NCBI RefSeq assembly: GCF_018294505.1
Contig: NC_057795.1
Coordinates: 522,293,184 to 522,357,183 of the forward strand
Direction: 5' to 3'
From: Triticum aestivum
Taxonomy: Eukaryota; Streptophyta; Magnoliopsida; Poales; Poaceae
DNA: 64,000 bases
Shown here: piece by piece, positions 42,216 through 54,539 of the stretch
Position numbering within the stretch: the stretch's first letter is position 1
How the letters are laid out: every line of letters starts with the position of its first letter
Notes under the pieces: generated by a model
What the model was told of the DNA's origin: nothing
What the model saw: the letters and a program-made list of their open reading frames with translations, nothing else
Databases searched by the model: none
Made by a program: the position numbers and the translations under genes

Positions 42216-43400
42216 CAGTGTGGCCCCTACCCCAGCCCTCACAAAATTGCGAAACCAGTACTATGCATACATAACTACGCCCTGGAAATACCATGGGCAT
42301 ATGGGGAGGGGCACAACCACGGCACGCCCAAGAAGCGGCTCAACCGCACTACGGGCTCCAGATTTTGTCAGTTCTTTTTTCTTACTTTCAGGACTCCATT
42401 CTTCGGAAGGCCTGTCCGGCAGCACAATCTCCGAACACACGATGCAACAGCCAGGGAGGCAGCAAGCTACGTCGGATGTCCAGGTGGTCTCTATAATGAG
42501 CTAAATACATGTCTTACTTAAAGTCTCACAACTTGCCCCTGGAGGGGGATATGTCTAATAATCCCACCTCTTGCTTATCGCACTATTTGTGTTGTTCTGC
42601 TTTCACAACAGCCTTTTAATAAACAATACATAGCTCTTATCTATTATTGCATTCATTTTTTTATGTTCAGTTATGACATTATGCAACCATACGCTTTGGT
42701 ATGGCCAATACACCAGGAGCTTAAGTACTCCACAATATGGTGTGAGAAGTCCGAACACTCCCACGAGTGCGGCACCCCGAACTTACAGCATTATATGCAT
42801 CGACTCCGAATCATGTCTTGGGTCAATAGTTGGGTTTGCCCGGCTCCCATGTTTTGGTACCTTACGTTCCCCTATATCGCTTAAGGTAGCGCTGGGAGAA
42901 CTACTATGATTGTGCCCCAGTTGAGCTGGGCTAAGCACATCAGTAGAGAAAGCTAAAACTGACCGTCATGATAGGGCGAGAGCCGGTCGCTGTTCGAGAG
43001 GTTTTTCGATTTCCTAAAGACTTATGCCGCTTAGAGCGAGGAGCTGGCTTTGTCCGGCCTAGGAGTGGATAGCGCCCCGAACTCGGTCTTCCCAATACTA
43101 GGGGCTTTGCCGAAATTAAAAATTATAGAATTCTATGGCTAAGTGAGAGTGATAAAGCTTTATAGTCCGATTGCCTTGTTCGTTGTGATGAGCGCCTCCC
43201 TCGAAGGACCCAAGAATGGGAACAAGAGCGCTCAGGTTTATCCCGAACACCCCAGCACTCGTGGCATGGGGGTAGAAGTCGATGACTCACATCTCTCAGA
43301 TTTAATAAACTGCCGCACAGAAGGTAATATTTTAAATTCAACAAGCGTTGCTTAGCGCACATGAACAAGTTTTCACCACACAAGATAAACACGAGCGTGT
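42216..43400 (+). other. element A non-coding spacer
   Basis: No polymerase motif is present. The end of this stretch (42990-43400) is repeated in inverted orientation at 50080-50405 in element B, so the spacer belongs to the family and is not random filler. Confidence 0.7.
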
Positions 43401-46027
43401 TTACTCAAAAATTACATCTTTTGAACATTCATTTGCTACAAGGCGGGCACCCTTCAGGATGGCCTCATAATACATCTCGGGCCTGTGATGCTCCTTCCCC
43501 TCCGGTTGCCCATCTGTCACCAGCTTCTCAGCATCCAGGTTGCCCCAGTGTACTTTAGCACGGGCAAGGGCCCTACGGGCACCTTCGATGCATACGGAGC
43601 GCTTGATGACTTCAAGCCATGGACAGGCATCCACAAGCCGCCTCACCAGCCCAAAGTAGCTCCCAGGAAGGACCTCCCCAGGCCACAGCCGGCCTATAAG
43701 GCCCTTCATGGCCTGTTCGGCTACCTTATGGAGCTCGACCAACTGCTTCAGCTGGTCGCTCAAGGGCACCGGGTGTCCGGCCTCAACATACTGGGACCAG
43801 AACACCTTCTCTGTCGAGCTCCCTTCTTCAGCTCGGTAGAGTGCGGCGGCAGCGGACACACCGTGGGGCAGATCTGCGAATGCTCCTGGAGAGCTCCGGA
43901 TTCGGGTAAGTAACATGTAATTCACTTGCACGTGCTTGCTTTGCATAAAGAATGCCTTACCCACTGCTATCTTCTTTATCGCCTCAATTTCTTGGAGGGC
44001 CTTTTGGGCTTCGGCCTTGGCAGATTTGGCGCTCTCAAGGGCCGAGGCAAGCTCGGACTCTCGAGTCTTTGAGTCAAGCTCCAATCTCTCGTGTTTCTTC
44101 ACAAGAGCATGGAGCTCTTGCCGCACCTCCGCCACCCGCGCCTCCTGCTTTTCTCGCTCGGTGCGCTCCACGGCCGCATTGTCTTCGGCCTTGGACAGTG
44201 CTTCCTTCATGGTCGCCACCTCGGTTGTGGCCCCTGTAATACTCATGTTGGTCATGTCATTTTTTGCAACCAGGTATTTTTTATATACTTACATAAGGTA
44301 CTACTTACCTTCCTTGTCCTCGAGCTGCTTCTTTGCAAGGTCGAGCTCGTTCTCGGACCGCTCGAGGCTCTGCTTCAATGCATCGACCTCCGCAGTCAGT
44401 GCGGCAGAGGTCAGCAGCGTGACCTGCATTCCCATATTGACATATTTATGTTAGACTCCTGCGTATATCTTTTTAGATCCTCATTCCGACTTTTCCTTCC
44501 GAACACCACACTGAGCATCAGGGGCTACTGTCTATGCGGTAATATTTTTACATGTCTTAAATACATACCTCAAAGCCTGTTAGAAGGCTGGCACAGGCTT
44601 CTGTCAGCCCGCTCTTGGGGGACTGAACCTTCTGGATCACCGCACTCATAACATTGTGGTGCTCCTTGTCGATGGAGGCGCCGTTAAGCACCTCCAGCAA
44701 ATTGTCCGGTGCCTCCGGTTGGACGGAGGCTACCGGCGTCATTGGCTTGCCCTTCTTATCAGGGGGCCGCCTGCCGGACTCCGGAACCACTGAAGGTTCC
44801 GGCGCGGTGTCCGGCCCAGGGCCGGACCTAGATCCCTCTAGGGTTTTATCCCCTTTGCGTCTGGAGTCCGGAAGGTCACCTTGCGGCGCCTCCAGGGCTA
44901 CCTCCTCCTGGCCTGGCCCCTTTTGGGACTCCACCTCGGCATCGCCCGTGGGGCGAGGGGAGGTAGCAGTCGGGAGTGAAAGACTATTCACATCCGACGA
45001 ATCCAGTGATCCACTCGACGAAACGTCGAGCTGGGCCTTGGGCGGACAACATGATTATGTTCGGCATTAGAAGATACTGTGCACTAAAGGAACGCCATGA
45101 GTTATTCTGGTACTTACGATTTTGCCAGGGGCTTGGCCCTGGATGGCCACTCCTCTCCGCCGTCGTCGACGCTGGTGGAGTAGTCCGGAAGAAGGGTCTA
45201 TCCCTTCTTGGACCCTCCGGGCTCCCTGGTTGGGGCGGCCTTTCTCTTCTTTCCTCCCCCCGATGGAGGGGGAGAGGCTTCTTCTTCCTCCTCCTCGTCT
45301 TCAGGGGAGGAGTGCGCTTCGGGGTTGTCGGACGATGAATCCGACACCACCAGGCGCCGGGAGCTCTTCCGAGTTCCCATGGCCTTCTTCTTGGCCTTCT
45401 TCTCCGTCACCACGTGAGGTGCCGGGACCAGCAGCTTCGTCAAGCGTGCATCAGCTGGGCCTTCGGGCAAAGGAGCCGGACAGTCAATCTGTCCGGACGT
45501 CTTCTTCCAGTCCTGTCAAAGGAGCGGGAGCTTAGATCCCGCGTAGAATCAAACTATGAAAAACAAGTGTCCTGTAAAGGGTAAAACAAGCTTACTTCAC
45601 TGGCTTGGCACTTCGCGCAGAATCCACGATCCTCGGTAATGGGAGGGGGAATCTTGGAGCTCTTGAATATCACCTTCTAGGCCTCTTCGTGCATTGTGTA
45701 GAAGAGCCAGGACAAAGTCTGGTGCTGGGCCGGGTCGAACTCCCACAAGTTGAAAGCCCGTCGTTGACATGGGAGGATCCGGCGAAAGAGCATGACTTGG
45801 ACTACATTGACAAGTTTAACCTTCTTGTCCACCAAGTTTTGGATGCAGGTTTGGAGTCCGGTCACCTCTTCCGAATTACCCCATGACAGGCCCATCTCTT
45901 TCCAGGAGGTGAGCCGTGTAGGGATGCCAGATTGGAATTCGGGGGCCGCTGCCCATTCAGGGTCACGCGGCTCGGTGATGTAGAACCACCCCGATTGCCA
46001 CCCTTTGATGGTTTCCACAAAGGAGCC
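43401..46027 (-). pseudogene. antisense gene of element A (PF04195-type), 5' truncated
   Basis: The gene resembles the plant protein family called putative gypsy-type transposon (Pfam PF04195, Transposase_28), whose function is unknown. Minus-strand exons are 46027-45596 (truncated by the LTR of element B), 45512-45118, about 45048-44569, 44423-44309 and 44234-43401. The first reads VETIKGWQSGWFYITEPRDP, then NLWEFDPAQHQTL. The second is Lys/Glu-rich (KKAKKKAMGTRKSS). The fourth and fifth form a coiled coil (TERETREKQEA-like) before a conserved PGAFADLPHGVSAAAALYRA and EGKEHHRPEMYYEAILKGAR end. Lesions are TAG for Trp after HEEA in exon 1, and TAG at 45198-45200 in exon 2. The last exon is open for 284 codons through the position where element B has a short intron. 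It is antisense to gag. Confidence 0.75.
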
Positions 46028-46499
46028 TGTCGGTGTCAAAACTAGCGGATCTCGGGTAGGGGGTTCCGAACTGTGCGTCTAGGCGGATGGTAACAGGAGA
46101 CGTGGGACACGATGTTTTTACCTAGGTTCGGGCCCTCTTGATGGAGGTAATACCCTATGTCCTGCTTGATTAATATTGATGATGTGGGTTACAAGTGTAG
46201 ATCTACCACGAGATCAAGGAGGCTAAACCCCAGAAGCTAGCCTATGGTATGATTGTTGTCCGTCCTATGGACTAAGGCCATCCGGTTTATATAGACAGCG
46301 GAGAGGGCTAGGGTTACACAGAGTCGGTTACAAAGGTAGGAGATCTACATATCCGTATCGCCAAGCTTGCCTTCCACGCCAAGGAAAGTCCCATCCGGAC
46401 ACGGGACGAAGTCTTCAATCTTGTATCTTCATAGTCTTGGAGTCCGGCCAATAATGATAGTTCGGCTATTCGGACACCCCCTAGTCCGGAACTCGCTCA
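46028..46499 (-). repeat. element B 3' LTR (Fatima-like, minus strand)
   Basis: This is the reverse complement of an LTR starting TGAGCGAGTTCCGGACTAGG and ending AGTTTTGACACCGACA, 472 bp, against 473 bp in element A. A minus-strand TATATAAA lies at 46286-46293. The adjacent plus-strand GTAGCCCCTGAACC (46500-46513) is, on the minus strand, the purine-rich GGTTCAGGGGCTAC expected just before a 3' LTR, so the element extends to the right. It splits the antisense gene of element A, and left-flank GAGCC (46023-46027) is the candidate target duplication. Confidence 0.85.
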
Positions 46500-47059
46500 G
46501 TAGCCCCTGAACCAGGCTTCAATGACGACGAGTATGGCGCGCATATTGTCTTCGGCATTGCAAGGCGGGTTCCTCCTTCGAATAATTTATAGAAGATTGT
46601 GAACACCAGGATAGTGTCCGGCTCTGCAAAAATAAATTCCACATACCACCGTAGAGAGAATAAAATTACACAAGATCAATCTGCTGACGTATTCTGTGGC
46701 GTGACGTCACACCACTTCCAAGCCTTTACTCGAATTGTTTTCATTGTTCCACCTCAGCACATTTAGCGAGGTGGTTTCCTTGGCACGTCTTGTCGAAGCA
46801 GATATCGTGTTCCCCTTATTCCGGGATTCCCATCAATACGGACGTGGGTAACCCAACCGCGCCATTGATTGTGATGCTTGGGAGATAAGCGAGTTTTACC
46901 AGGCCGGTGGGGACGCGTGTTTCTGTCCGCCCATATAAGGGGATAAAGATCCAACCTTTTTACCTGCGCCTTCTTCCTCCTCGGCTTATCCATCTCTGTG
47001 AACTCGAACTCGAGCTCCAGCGCCCAAGTCCGCACTTCTCACCTCAACCTTCTCCAACT
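46500..47059 (+). promoter_or_regulatory. promoter and leader of the element B antisense gene
   Basis: The stretch lies between the minus-strand LTR and the plus-strand ATG at 47060. TATAAGG at 46934-46940 lies about 120 bases before the ATG, a usual plant spacing. Upstream is a GTGGCGTGACGTCACACCAC palindrome containing TGACGTCA (about 46698-46717), a classic bZIP-type site. The gene therefore seems to carry its own promoter independent of the LTR. Confidence 0.6.
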
Positions 47060-50000
47060 ATGTCCGGAGCGGGAGGCAAGTGGATGGCCTCCTCCATCAT
47101 GGAGGGGCAGATCCGGAAGCTGCGCGACACCGAATACTTGTCCAGCAACATCGCGCATCGGCTCCCCGACAAGGGAGAGCTCATCCCCACCCCCAGGCCC
47201 CATGAGAGGGTAGTGTTCTTCCCCATTTCCTCCGCGGACTGGGCTTCCCACTTCATCCCTTCGTCCAGGGGCTCATGTTCTACTACGGCCTGGATTTCTA
47301 TGATCTGGCCCAGAATTTCATCCTCAACATCTCAGCGTTTATCGTCGTCTGCGAGGCCTTCCTCTGCATCCAGCCCCACTTTGGCTTGTGGCTCAAGACC
47401 TTCAGTGTCAAGCCGAAGGTTGTGAAGGGCAGCCAAGCGGAGTGCGGAGGCGCCATTGTGGGCAGGATGTCCCACATTACGTGGCTGGAAGGAACTTCCG
47501 TGGAAACCATCCAGGGGTGGCAATCGGGGTGGTTCTACATCACCGAGCTGCGTGACCCCGAATGGGCAGCGGCCCTCGAATTCAGATCTGGCATCCCCAC
47601 ACGGCTCACCTCCTGGAAAGAGAGTGGCCGGATTTGGGGGGATTCAGGGGAGCTGACCGGACTCCAAGCCTGCGTCCAAAAGCTGGTGGACAAGAAGGTC
47701 AAGCTCGTCAACGTAGTCCAGGTCATGCTCATCCGCCAGATTCTCCCGTGCCAACGACGGGGCTTCAATATGTGGGAGTTCGATCCGGCGCAGCACCAGA
47801 CTTTGACTGGACTCTTCAACACTACGTACGAAGAGGTCTGGAAGGTGTTGTTCAAAGGCGCTGAGGCTCCCGCATCCGCTACTGAAGATCGCAGATTCAG
47901 CTTGGAGCGTCCAGCTGATGAGGTAAGTTATTTTGTCCTTTAAGGGACGCTCGTTTTCCATAGTTTGACTCTATGCGGGATCTAAACTCCCTTTCCTTTG
48001 ACAGGACTGGCTGAAGAAGGCCGCACAGGCTATCTGCCCGGCCCCATTGCCAGAGGACCCAGCTGACGCCCGTCTAACGGGGCTGCTGGCTCCGGCACCC
48101 CACGTGGTGCCGGAGAAGAAGGCCAAGAAGAAGGCCACGGGGACTTGGAAGAGTTCCCGTTTTCAGGTGCTATCGGATGATGAATCCGAGGCCGACTCCT
48201 CCCACCAAGGCGAGGAGGAGAAGAAGAAAGCCTCTCCCCTAACGGGGAGAGGGAAGAAAAAGAAGGCCTCCCCAACAAGGGAGGCCGAAGGGTCCAAGAG
48301 GGGAAAAACTCTTCCCCCGGACTACCCCACCAACGCTAGTGACGACGACGAGGACTGGCCCCCAAGGGCCAAGCCCCTGGCGAGATCGTAAGTATCCGGA
48401 CTCCCGAATAACTTCAAGGTTTTTTCTTTTCGCCACATAATGTCTTTCTAATGCCGCATACAACCCTGCAGTCCGCCCAAGGATGATATTCCCATTTCGT
48501 CGAGCGGGTCCTTAAGGGCGTCGGATATGGATTCTCTTCCGACTGCCTCCACCCCCCGTGACGCAGACGATGCCGAGGTGGGATCCCAGGAAGGGACCTA
48601 CCAGGAGGAGAGGGCCCCGGAGGTGTCACAGGACAACCTCCCGGACTTTGCACCAGACTCGGCCCCGGAAACCATAGTGGCTCCGGAGTACGGCGGGCGA
48701 CCCCTTCGCAAGAAGGGCAAGACCGTGACGCCGACTTCCTCCGTCCAACCAGAGGTGCTGGATAATTTGCTGGAGGCGCTCAATGGCGCCTCCATCAAAG
48801 AGGAACACCGCACTATTATGAGTGCGGTGATTCAGAAGGTTCAGCTCGCCAAGAGCGGGCTGACCGAAGCCTGCAGCAGCCTTCTAACAGGCTTTGAGGT
48901 AAGAATTTCAATATATGTAAAATGGTACCGCATAGACAGTAGCCCCTGATGCTCGGTTCGGTGTTCGGAAAGAAAAGACGGACTGAGGATCTTTAGAAAG
49001 ATAAACGCAGGAGTCATGAAAATATGTCAATATGGGATTGCAGGTTGTGCTGCTGACCTCCGCCGCACTAACTGCGGAGGTCAATACTATGAAGGAAAAC
49101 CTCGAGCAGTCCAAGAACGAGCTCGGCCGTGCCAAGAAGCAGCTCGAGGAAAAAGAAGGTGAGTAATACCTTACGAAAATTGTACCTTACAGAAAAGGAT
49201 TTGGTTGCAAGAAAAATGACAAGGATGACTTGGGTATTGCAGGGGCCACTAACGAGGTGGCGACCCTGAAAGAGGCGGTGGCTGCGGCCGAACGCAATGC
49301 GGCTGCGGAGCGCACCGAGCGAGAGAAACAAGAGGCGCGGGTGGCGGAGGTACAACAAGAGCTCCAGGATCTCGTGAAAAAACATGAGAGCCTGGAGCGT
49401 GACCCAAAGACTCGAGAGTCTGAGCTTGCAATGGCTCTTGAGAGTGCCAAAGCCGCTAAGGCTGAAGCCTACAAGGCCCTCTAGGAGATCGAGGCGGTAA
49501 AGAAAATAGCAGCGGGTAAGGCGTTTTTCATGCAAAGTAAGCATGTGAGTGTTAATTACCTGTCGCTTACCCGAATTCGGAGCTCTCCAGGAGCGTTCGC
49601 AGATCTTCCTCGCAGCGTATCCGATGCTGCCGTATTCTACCGGGCCGAGGAGGGGAGCTCGATGGAGAAGGTCTTCTGGTCTCAGTATGCTGAGGCCGGA
49701 CATCCGGTGCCCCTTAGCGACCAGCTGAAGCAGCTGGTCGAGCTCCACAAGGCGGCCGAACAGGCCATGAAGGGCCTCATAGTTCGGCTATAGCCTAAGG
49801 AGGCTATGTCTGGGAGCTACTTCGTCCTGGTGCGGCGGCTGGTGGATGCGTGCCCGTGGGTTGAAGTTATCAAGCACTCCGCCTGTATTGAGGGTGCCCG
49901 TCGGGCCCTTGCCCGCGCAAAGGTGCACTGTGGCAAGATGGATGCCCAGAAGCTTGTGACGGACCCCCACCAGAGGGCAAGGAGTATCGCACGCCCGAGA

Positions 50001-50074
50001 TGTATTATAAGACTGTGCTGAAGGGTGCCCGCACTATTGCGGGTGAGTGCTCCAAAGATGTAATATTTGAGTAG
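47060..50074 (+). pseudogene. antisense gene of element B (PF04195-type), frameshifted
   Basis: This is the more complete partner of the gene at 43401-46027. Exons are 47060-47922, 48005-48387, 48472-48898, 49044-49158 and 49243-50074, with GTAAG/CAG-type splice sites kept in phase. It starts MSGAGGKWMASSIMEGQIRK. Exon 1 has a one-base shift near 47220, after which the family core follows (LMFYYGLDFYDLAQNFILNI, then WEFDPAQHQTLTGLF). Exon 2 is Lys/Glu-rich, exon 3 acidic, and exons 4-5 a coiled coil (MKENLEQSKNELGRAKKQLE). Exon 5 has TAG at 49482-49484, a stop at 49791-49793 and a shift near 49965 before MYYKTVLKGAR and the end KDVIFE. A short intron (GTAAGGCG to about 49580) may exist in exon 5. 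The element's own sense strand is minus. Confidence 0.75.
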
Positions 50075-50405
50075 ACTCGCATTTTGTTATCCTGTGCGCT
50101 GAAAACTTGGTTCATATGCGCTAAGCAACGCTTGTTAATTTAAAATATTACCTTCTGTGCGGCTGTTTATCAAATCTGAGAGATGGCAAGTCGTCGGCTT
50201 CAGCCCCCATGCCACGAGTGCTGGGGTGTTCGGGATAAACTCGAGCGCTCTTGTTCCCATTTTTGGGTCCATCTAGGGAGGCGCTTGACACAACGAACAA
50301 GGCAACCGGACTTATAATGCTTGAACACTCTCACTTAGCCATAGAATTCTATAATTTTAAATTTCGGCGAAGCCCCTAGTCTTTGGAAGGCCGAATTTGG
50401 GGCTC
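50075..50405. other. element B interior, mirror of 42990-43400
   Basis: Inverted homology to element A downstream of its antisense gene includes CGCTAAGCAACGCTTGTT, CACGAGTGCTGGGGTGTTCG and CACTTAGCCATAGAATTCTA. It is cut by element C after GGCTC (50401-50405), the candidate duplication of element C. Confidence 0.8.
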
Positions 50406-51104
50406 TGTCACGACCGGTTTTCCAATAAAAATATTTATTGAGAAACCAATCTTTTGAGTCCAGTGTAAGAGAAATCCTCCTCACTGGTAGACAATTTCTT
50501 GATACAATAAGCCGGTAGCATAAAATATATTACAGGGTCGAACTGCGGTTTCTCAACCAAATTATTACAAGCACACCAATAATTATACATAATGGCGGAC
50601 ATGACAGAGTGGTGTGGAGACATACTACTGACTCGAGGATAGGGCGGTGGTGGAAAAACACAGCGGGGAGAGAGATACAAGACTCTAAGTCTATCATCTC
50701 ATCGAGCGTTGAGGTGAGGCTCGATGAATTTATTTGAGAGGAAGCGGATATAAAACAGTGACCAAATCCAGGGTCGCACGAAACTGACTGGGACTCCTCT
50801 AAGTGTCGGACTCGCTATCGAACTCTTCATCCATGAAATCGCCTTCGTCAGCATCTGGCCAAATCAAGAAGCCAGTGAGTACTTTGAAAGTACTCGCAAG
50901 ACAGTTCGGACGTAAGATATAACAAATGCATGCATGGATGCGTCATGAATAAATTCACCAATGTACATTCAAAATTATCATAACAAGGTAAGTAAAAGGG
51001 AAACGGCGGTAGTCCGCCTGAAATCCCAACAGAACATAAATAATTACCGATCGGGTGTCTGAAGCGACGCCTCGAAAGGTGAACAAATAAATATAAGGAA
51101 AAAG

Positions 51105-51498
51105 ATGCCACAGTCGGGCGTCTTAGCGACACCACATAAAGGGCTTAAAAAGAAATACCTCAGTCGGACGTCGGGGCGACGTCACAGAAAGGGCTTTAAA
51201 AGAAATGCCACAGTCGGACGTCGGGGCGACGTCACAGAAAGGGCTTTAAAAGAAATGCCACAGTCGGACGTCGGGGCGACATCACAGAAAGGGCTTTAAA
51301 AGAAATGCCACAGTCGGACGTCGGGGCGACATCACAGAAAGGGCTTTAAAAGAAATGCCATAGTCGGACGTCGGGGCGACATCACAGAAAGGGCTTTGAA
51401 AAGAAATGCCACAGTCGGACGTCGGGGCGACATCACAGAAAGGGCTTGAAAAGAAATGCCACAGTCGGACGTCGGGGCGACATCACAGAAAGGGCTTT
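51105..51498 (-). repeat. 50-bp tandem array, 8 units (3' LTR copy)
   Basis: Units begin at 51105, 51155, 51205, 51255, 51305, 51355, 51406 and 51456. Each contains CAGTCGGACGTCGGGGCGAC. In the second and third units GACGTCG GGG CGACGTC is a perfect inverted repeat, and in later units one arm has changed to CGACATC. Linkers read GGGCTTTAAAAG in most units and GGGCTTGAAAAG in the last ones. Confidence 0.92.
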
Positions 51499-53233
51499 TA
51501 TGGACAGTAAATAATAATCATAATAAACTTTAATTCATAAGAATAAATGGGTTAGTCCATCCACAGGAATATCATTTAACCGGAATTAGCACTCATGCGA
51601 AACACCGGAGTCTCTGTCATCAACACTGTCATTGTTAGGACAAGATAATACGAATTTGGACATGGAATAGATGATTTGGAGGGATATATGACTCTGCAGA
51701 GTTTGTACAAAATTATTCCCACAGCCAACGGATTTCCGTAGTCACGAAGGACTAGTTCCGTTTACGGTATTTCGGAAGAAAACACAGCTAACCAGTACAC
51801 ACCCATCCTACCTCTCGATGCTAGGAATCACCCTAGACATCGTCCAAGAAAAACTTTTGAGACGGGGAGATCACAATCTCGAATAGCATGGGATCAAATT
51901 TATATACGCGCGCTCTAAGGGGTGCCCCCCTCTCGGTCCCAACCGGAAACACCCATGCCCCCTGACCGGATGACTGGCTTTAATCCAGGGCCATGGAACC
52001 ATCATCACGGCCTCTCCTTTTGGTGTGTACCAGAAAAGCGGTTTGCAACTTACTAAACCATATTCCTTGCGGAAAACATGTGGTAGTACAGGGAAGGAAA
52101 TGAAAGGAACTGGACCGATACGGTTTGACACTGAAGTCACATAGTCCGGCATGAGACTGGCATGCTACAACACTGCCATCTCACCCATCCTCATGCCAAC
52201 ACATGGCCATTCATACTCACATCCATCCACTTATGGATCATCGAACTCACTTACCTCATTATCGCATAAAATGACATTCATCGATATGCTTATCAACATG
52301 CCATGAAACTAACTAAATGCAAAACATGCCAAGACACTCATCATATCAAAAGTTCAAACATGCTTGCCTGGTTCAGAGTAGTCGGAGCCTAGCTCGGTGA
52401 AGTTCGCGGCTCCGTCACCTCCTTCGGTATCTACGGTATAAAGAAAATATATGCGCTATCGTGAATACCAAGGAGTGCACAGAAAGTATACCAAATATTT
52501 TCCAAATAAATCTGATAAAAAACTAGACAAAATTTTAAAGAGAACAGAAAAAGAATCAACCAAAAATACCTTTCTGTTTAAAAGTTATAAAGGTTTTTGT
52601 CCAGGGACTCATCTGTAATGAAACAGAAGTTTTCTAGGGGCTAGTTTATAAAAACAGAAAGCGCTTCGGTAGCGACTACGCCAGCCCAGAGGGAAAGCGC
52701 ATTCGGAAGAAGACGTTTTCAGAAAACGCTTCGTTTAGGACAGATAGAGAGGCTGACAGGCGGGTCCCGCCTGTCAGGTTTGAAATATTAAACGGGGCGG
52801 CAGATCTCGCCGGTGCCCGAGAGCCGCGGTGGTCGCCGGCGGCGATCCACGGCGAGGCAGAGAGATCGGAGGGTACCTCCGTGTTCAGGGCACCCTTCCG
52901 CGTCGGTTGGTGGTGGTGGTGGCGGTCGGCGAGCACCACGTCGACGGCGAGCTTTGCTCCGGCGGACGGCGGTTCGGGTGGTTGCGGACTTCGTCGGAGA
53001 GAGCTGCAGTGATCAAATTGAGGAGGGGGTTATGCTCCTGGTAGCTAGAGAGGGTAACGAACGGGGTTTGGGCGCCGGAGACGGCCTCACCGGAGCGAAT
53101 CGAGGTGGCGGCCGAGGCGGATCGGGGCGGCCGGAGTTGAGGGGGAAGACCTCCTCGGGGTCCCCCTAGTGGCCTGGCGTGGCGTTGGTGAGGTGTGGGG
53201 ATGAGGCGTGCACGAGGGTGAGCTCGGGGGCCC

Positions 53234-53241
53234 TTTTTATA
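53234..53241 (-). promoter_or_regulatory. LTR TATA box of element C
   Basis: TTTTTATA on the plus strand reads TATAAAAAGGGCCCCC on the minus strand. It lies about 1.29 kb from the element-sense start of the LTR, implying a U3 of about 1.3 kb and 2.8 kb of R-U5. The same box is at 63116-63123 in the other LTR. Confidence 0.65.
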
Positions 53242-54539
53242 GGCGATCCGAGGCGGTGGCCGTGAACGGGGATTTCCGGCGATGGTTACGGTGGCGCAGT
53301 GCTCGGTCGGGGGTGATTAGGGAGTCGAGCGCCGTCTTGGGAGTTTACTGGGTCCGTTTAGACGCTAACCGGACTTGGATTAGAAGCTTAGGGCAGGCTT
53401 TGGTCGGAACGGGACGGCGCGGGTCCGTTGGCGGCAGAGAGCGCGTCCAGTGCTGTCAGGCCACGGCGACGGTGCAGCGGGGGTGCGCTGGCGTGCATGA
53501 GGCCACGCGGAGAGCCAGGGAGCGATGGGCGGCGCGGAACGGCGTTGAGCCGCCGTTCTTGTCCCCTGTCAGCCGCCACGGGAGGTCCCGACGCCGCAGA
53601 AGACTCCGGCGAGGGCGGGCCAGCGTGCCATCGACGCCAGGAAGAGGCCAAGTGAGCGTGTGGTGCTTCAGACAGTAGGAAGAGGCGGAGAGGAACGTGC
53701 CATATGCACTGTGAACGCGTGAGAGGAACTGACGAACGCACAACGACACTGAAACTGAACTTTTCTGAATTTTTGAACAGTAACAGTGCCCGCAAGGTGT
53801 TCGACAGAATGAAATTGGCATCTAGGGATTTTTCCTTGAGCTGAAACTTGGTGGAGTGGCTTCTCATTGCTCACATAGGTTGCCTGAATTTTGGTGGAAT
53901 TTTTGGAGTAGTGTAGATATGAATTTCATCAAATTTGGCAAATCTGGTCCAAACTTGCAGAGGCTGAATTTTGAAAATTTTGAAAAGAGAAGGAGTGGAT
54001 CAAGATGGTTCTGGGTTGTGGGTACAAAGGACTATCCAGGAGAGTTGGTTTGAGGTCAAAACTCAAATGCAATATGGTACTTGCTTTGAAAATCATTTGG
54101 GCTCAAAATAATTTTCAGAATTGATTTGAGAGGGAAAATAATTAGAATAAAATCCAAAACTTGTTTGGATTAGTTGGGACAGAGACTTAGGTTGATCACA
54201 AGGTGTAGGGGAGGTTTTGGAGGGGTTTTACCACATGGGAACAATGCAAAGTCAAGGGTGGTTCCAAGGTATGAAAATCCCCAAATTTTCATAGAGCTTC
54301 ATTTTAAAAGAAAACAATTTAAACTCAAAAATTAAATTTGAGAGAGAACCAACAGAGAAGAAGTTTCAAAAGATCAAACACCAAGGTTTGAAAAAAATAA
54401 AATCCTTGCCAAGCAAAGGAAGTTTTTAAGTGGAAGGTTTTTCTGAAAAAGAAAAATTTTAAATAGCCTCTCCTCAAAAACCACAAAGTTTTTGATAAAA
54501 ACCAAATAAAAATTTTAGAGTGTCACAACACCTACCCCC

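Larger units (their letters stand above)
50406..54527 (-). repeat. element C 3' LTR (4122 bp)
   Basis: On the plus strand it runs from TGTCACGACCGGTTTTCC to AGAGTGTCACA. It contains an eight-unit 50-bp array (51105-51498), a GC-rich block (52790-53660) and a minus-strand TATAAAAA at 53234-53241. Confidence 0.88.

Noticed and set aside
43936..44651. Plus-strand frames of 172-186 codons opposite the antisense gene of element A
   Set aside because: They mirror the coiled-coil exons on the minus strand, which have splice sites and a homologous copy.
51105..51498. CRISPR-like direct repeats
   Set aside because: Units are contiguous 50-base tandem repeats with no unique spacers, present identically placed in both LTRs of a plant retrotransposon.
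52813..53169. 118-codon frame repeated at 62695-63051
   Set aside because: It is antisense to the element, in the GC-rich LTR block, and its conservation is due to the LTR pair.
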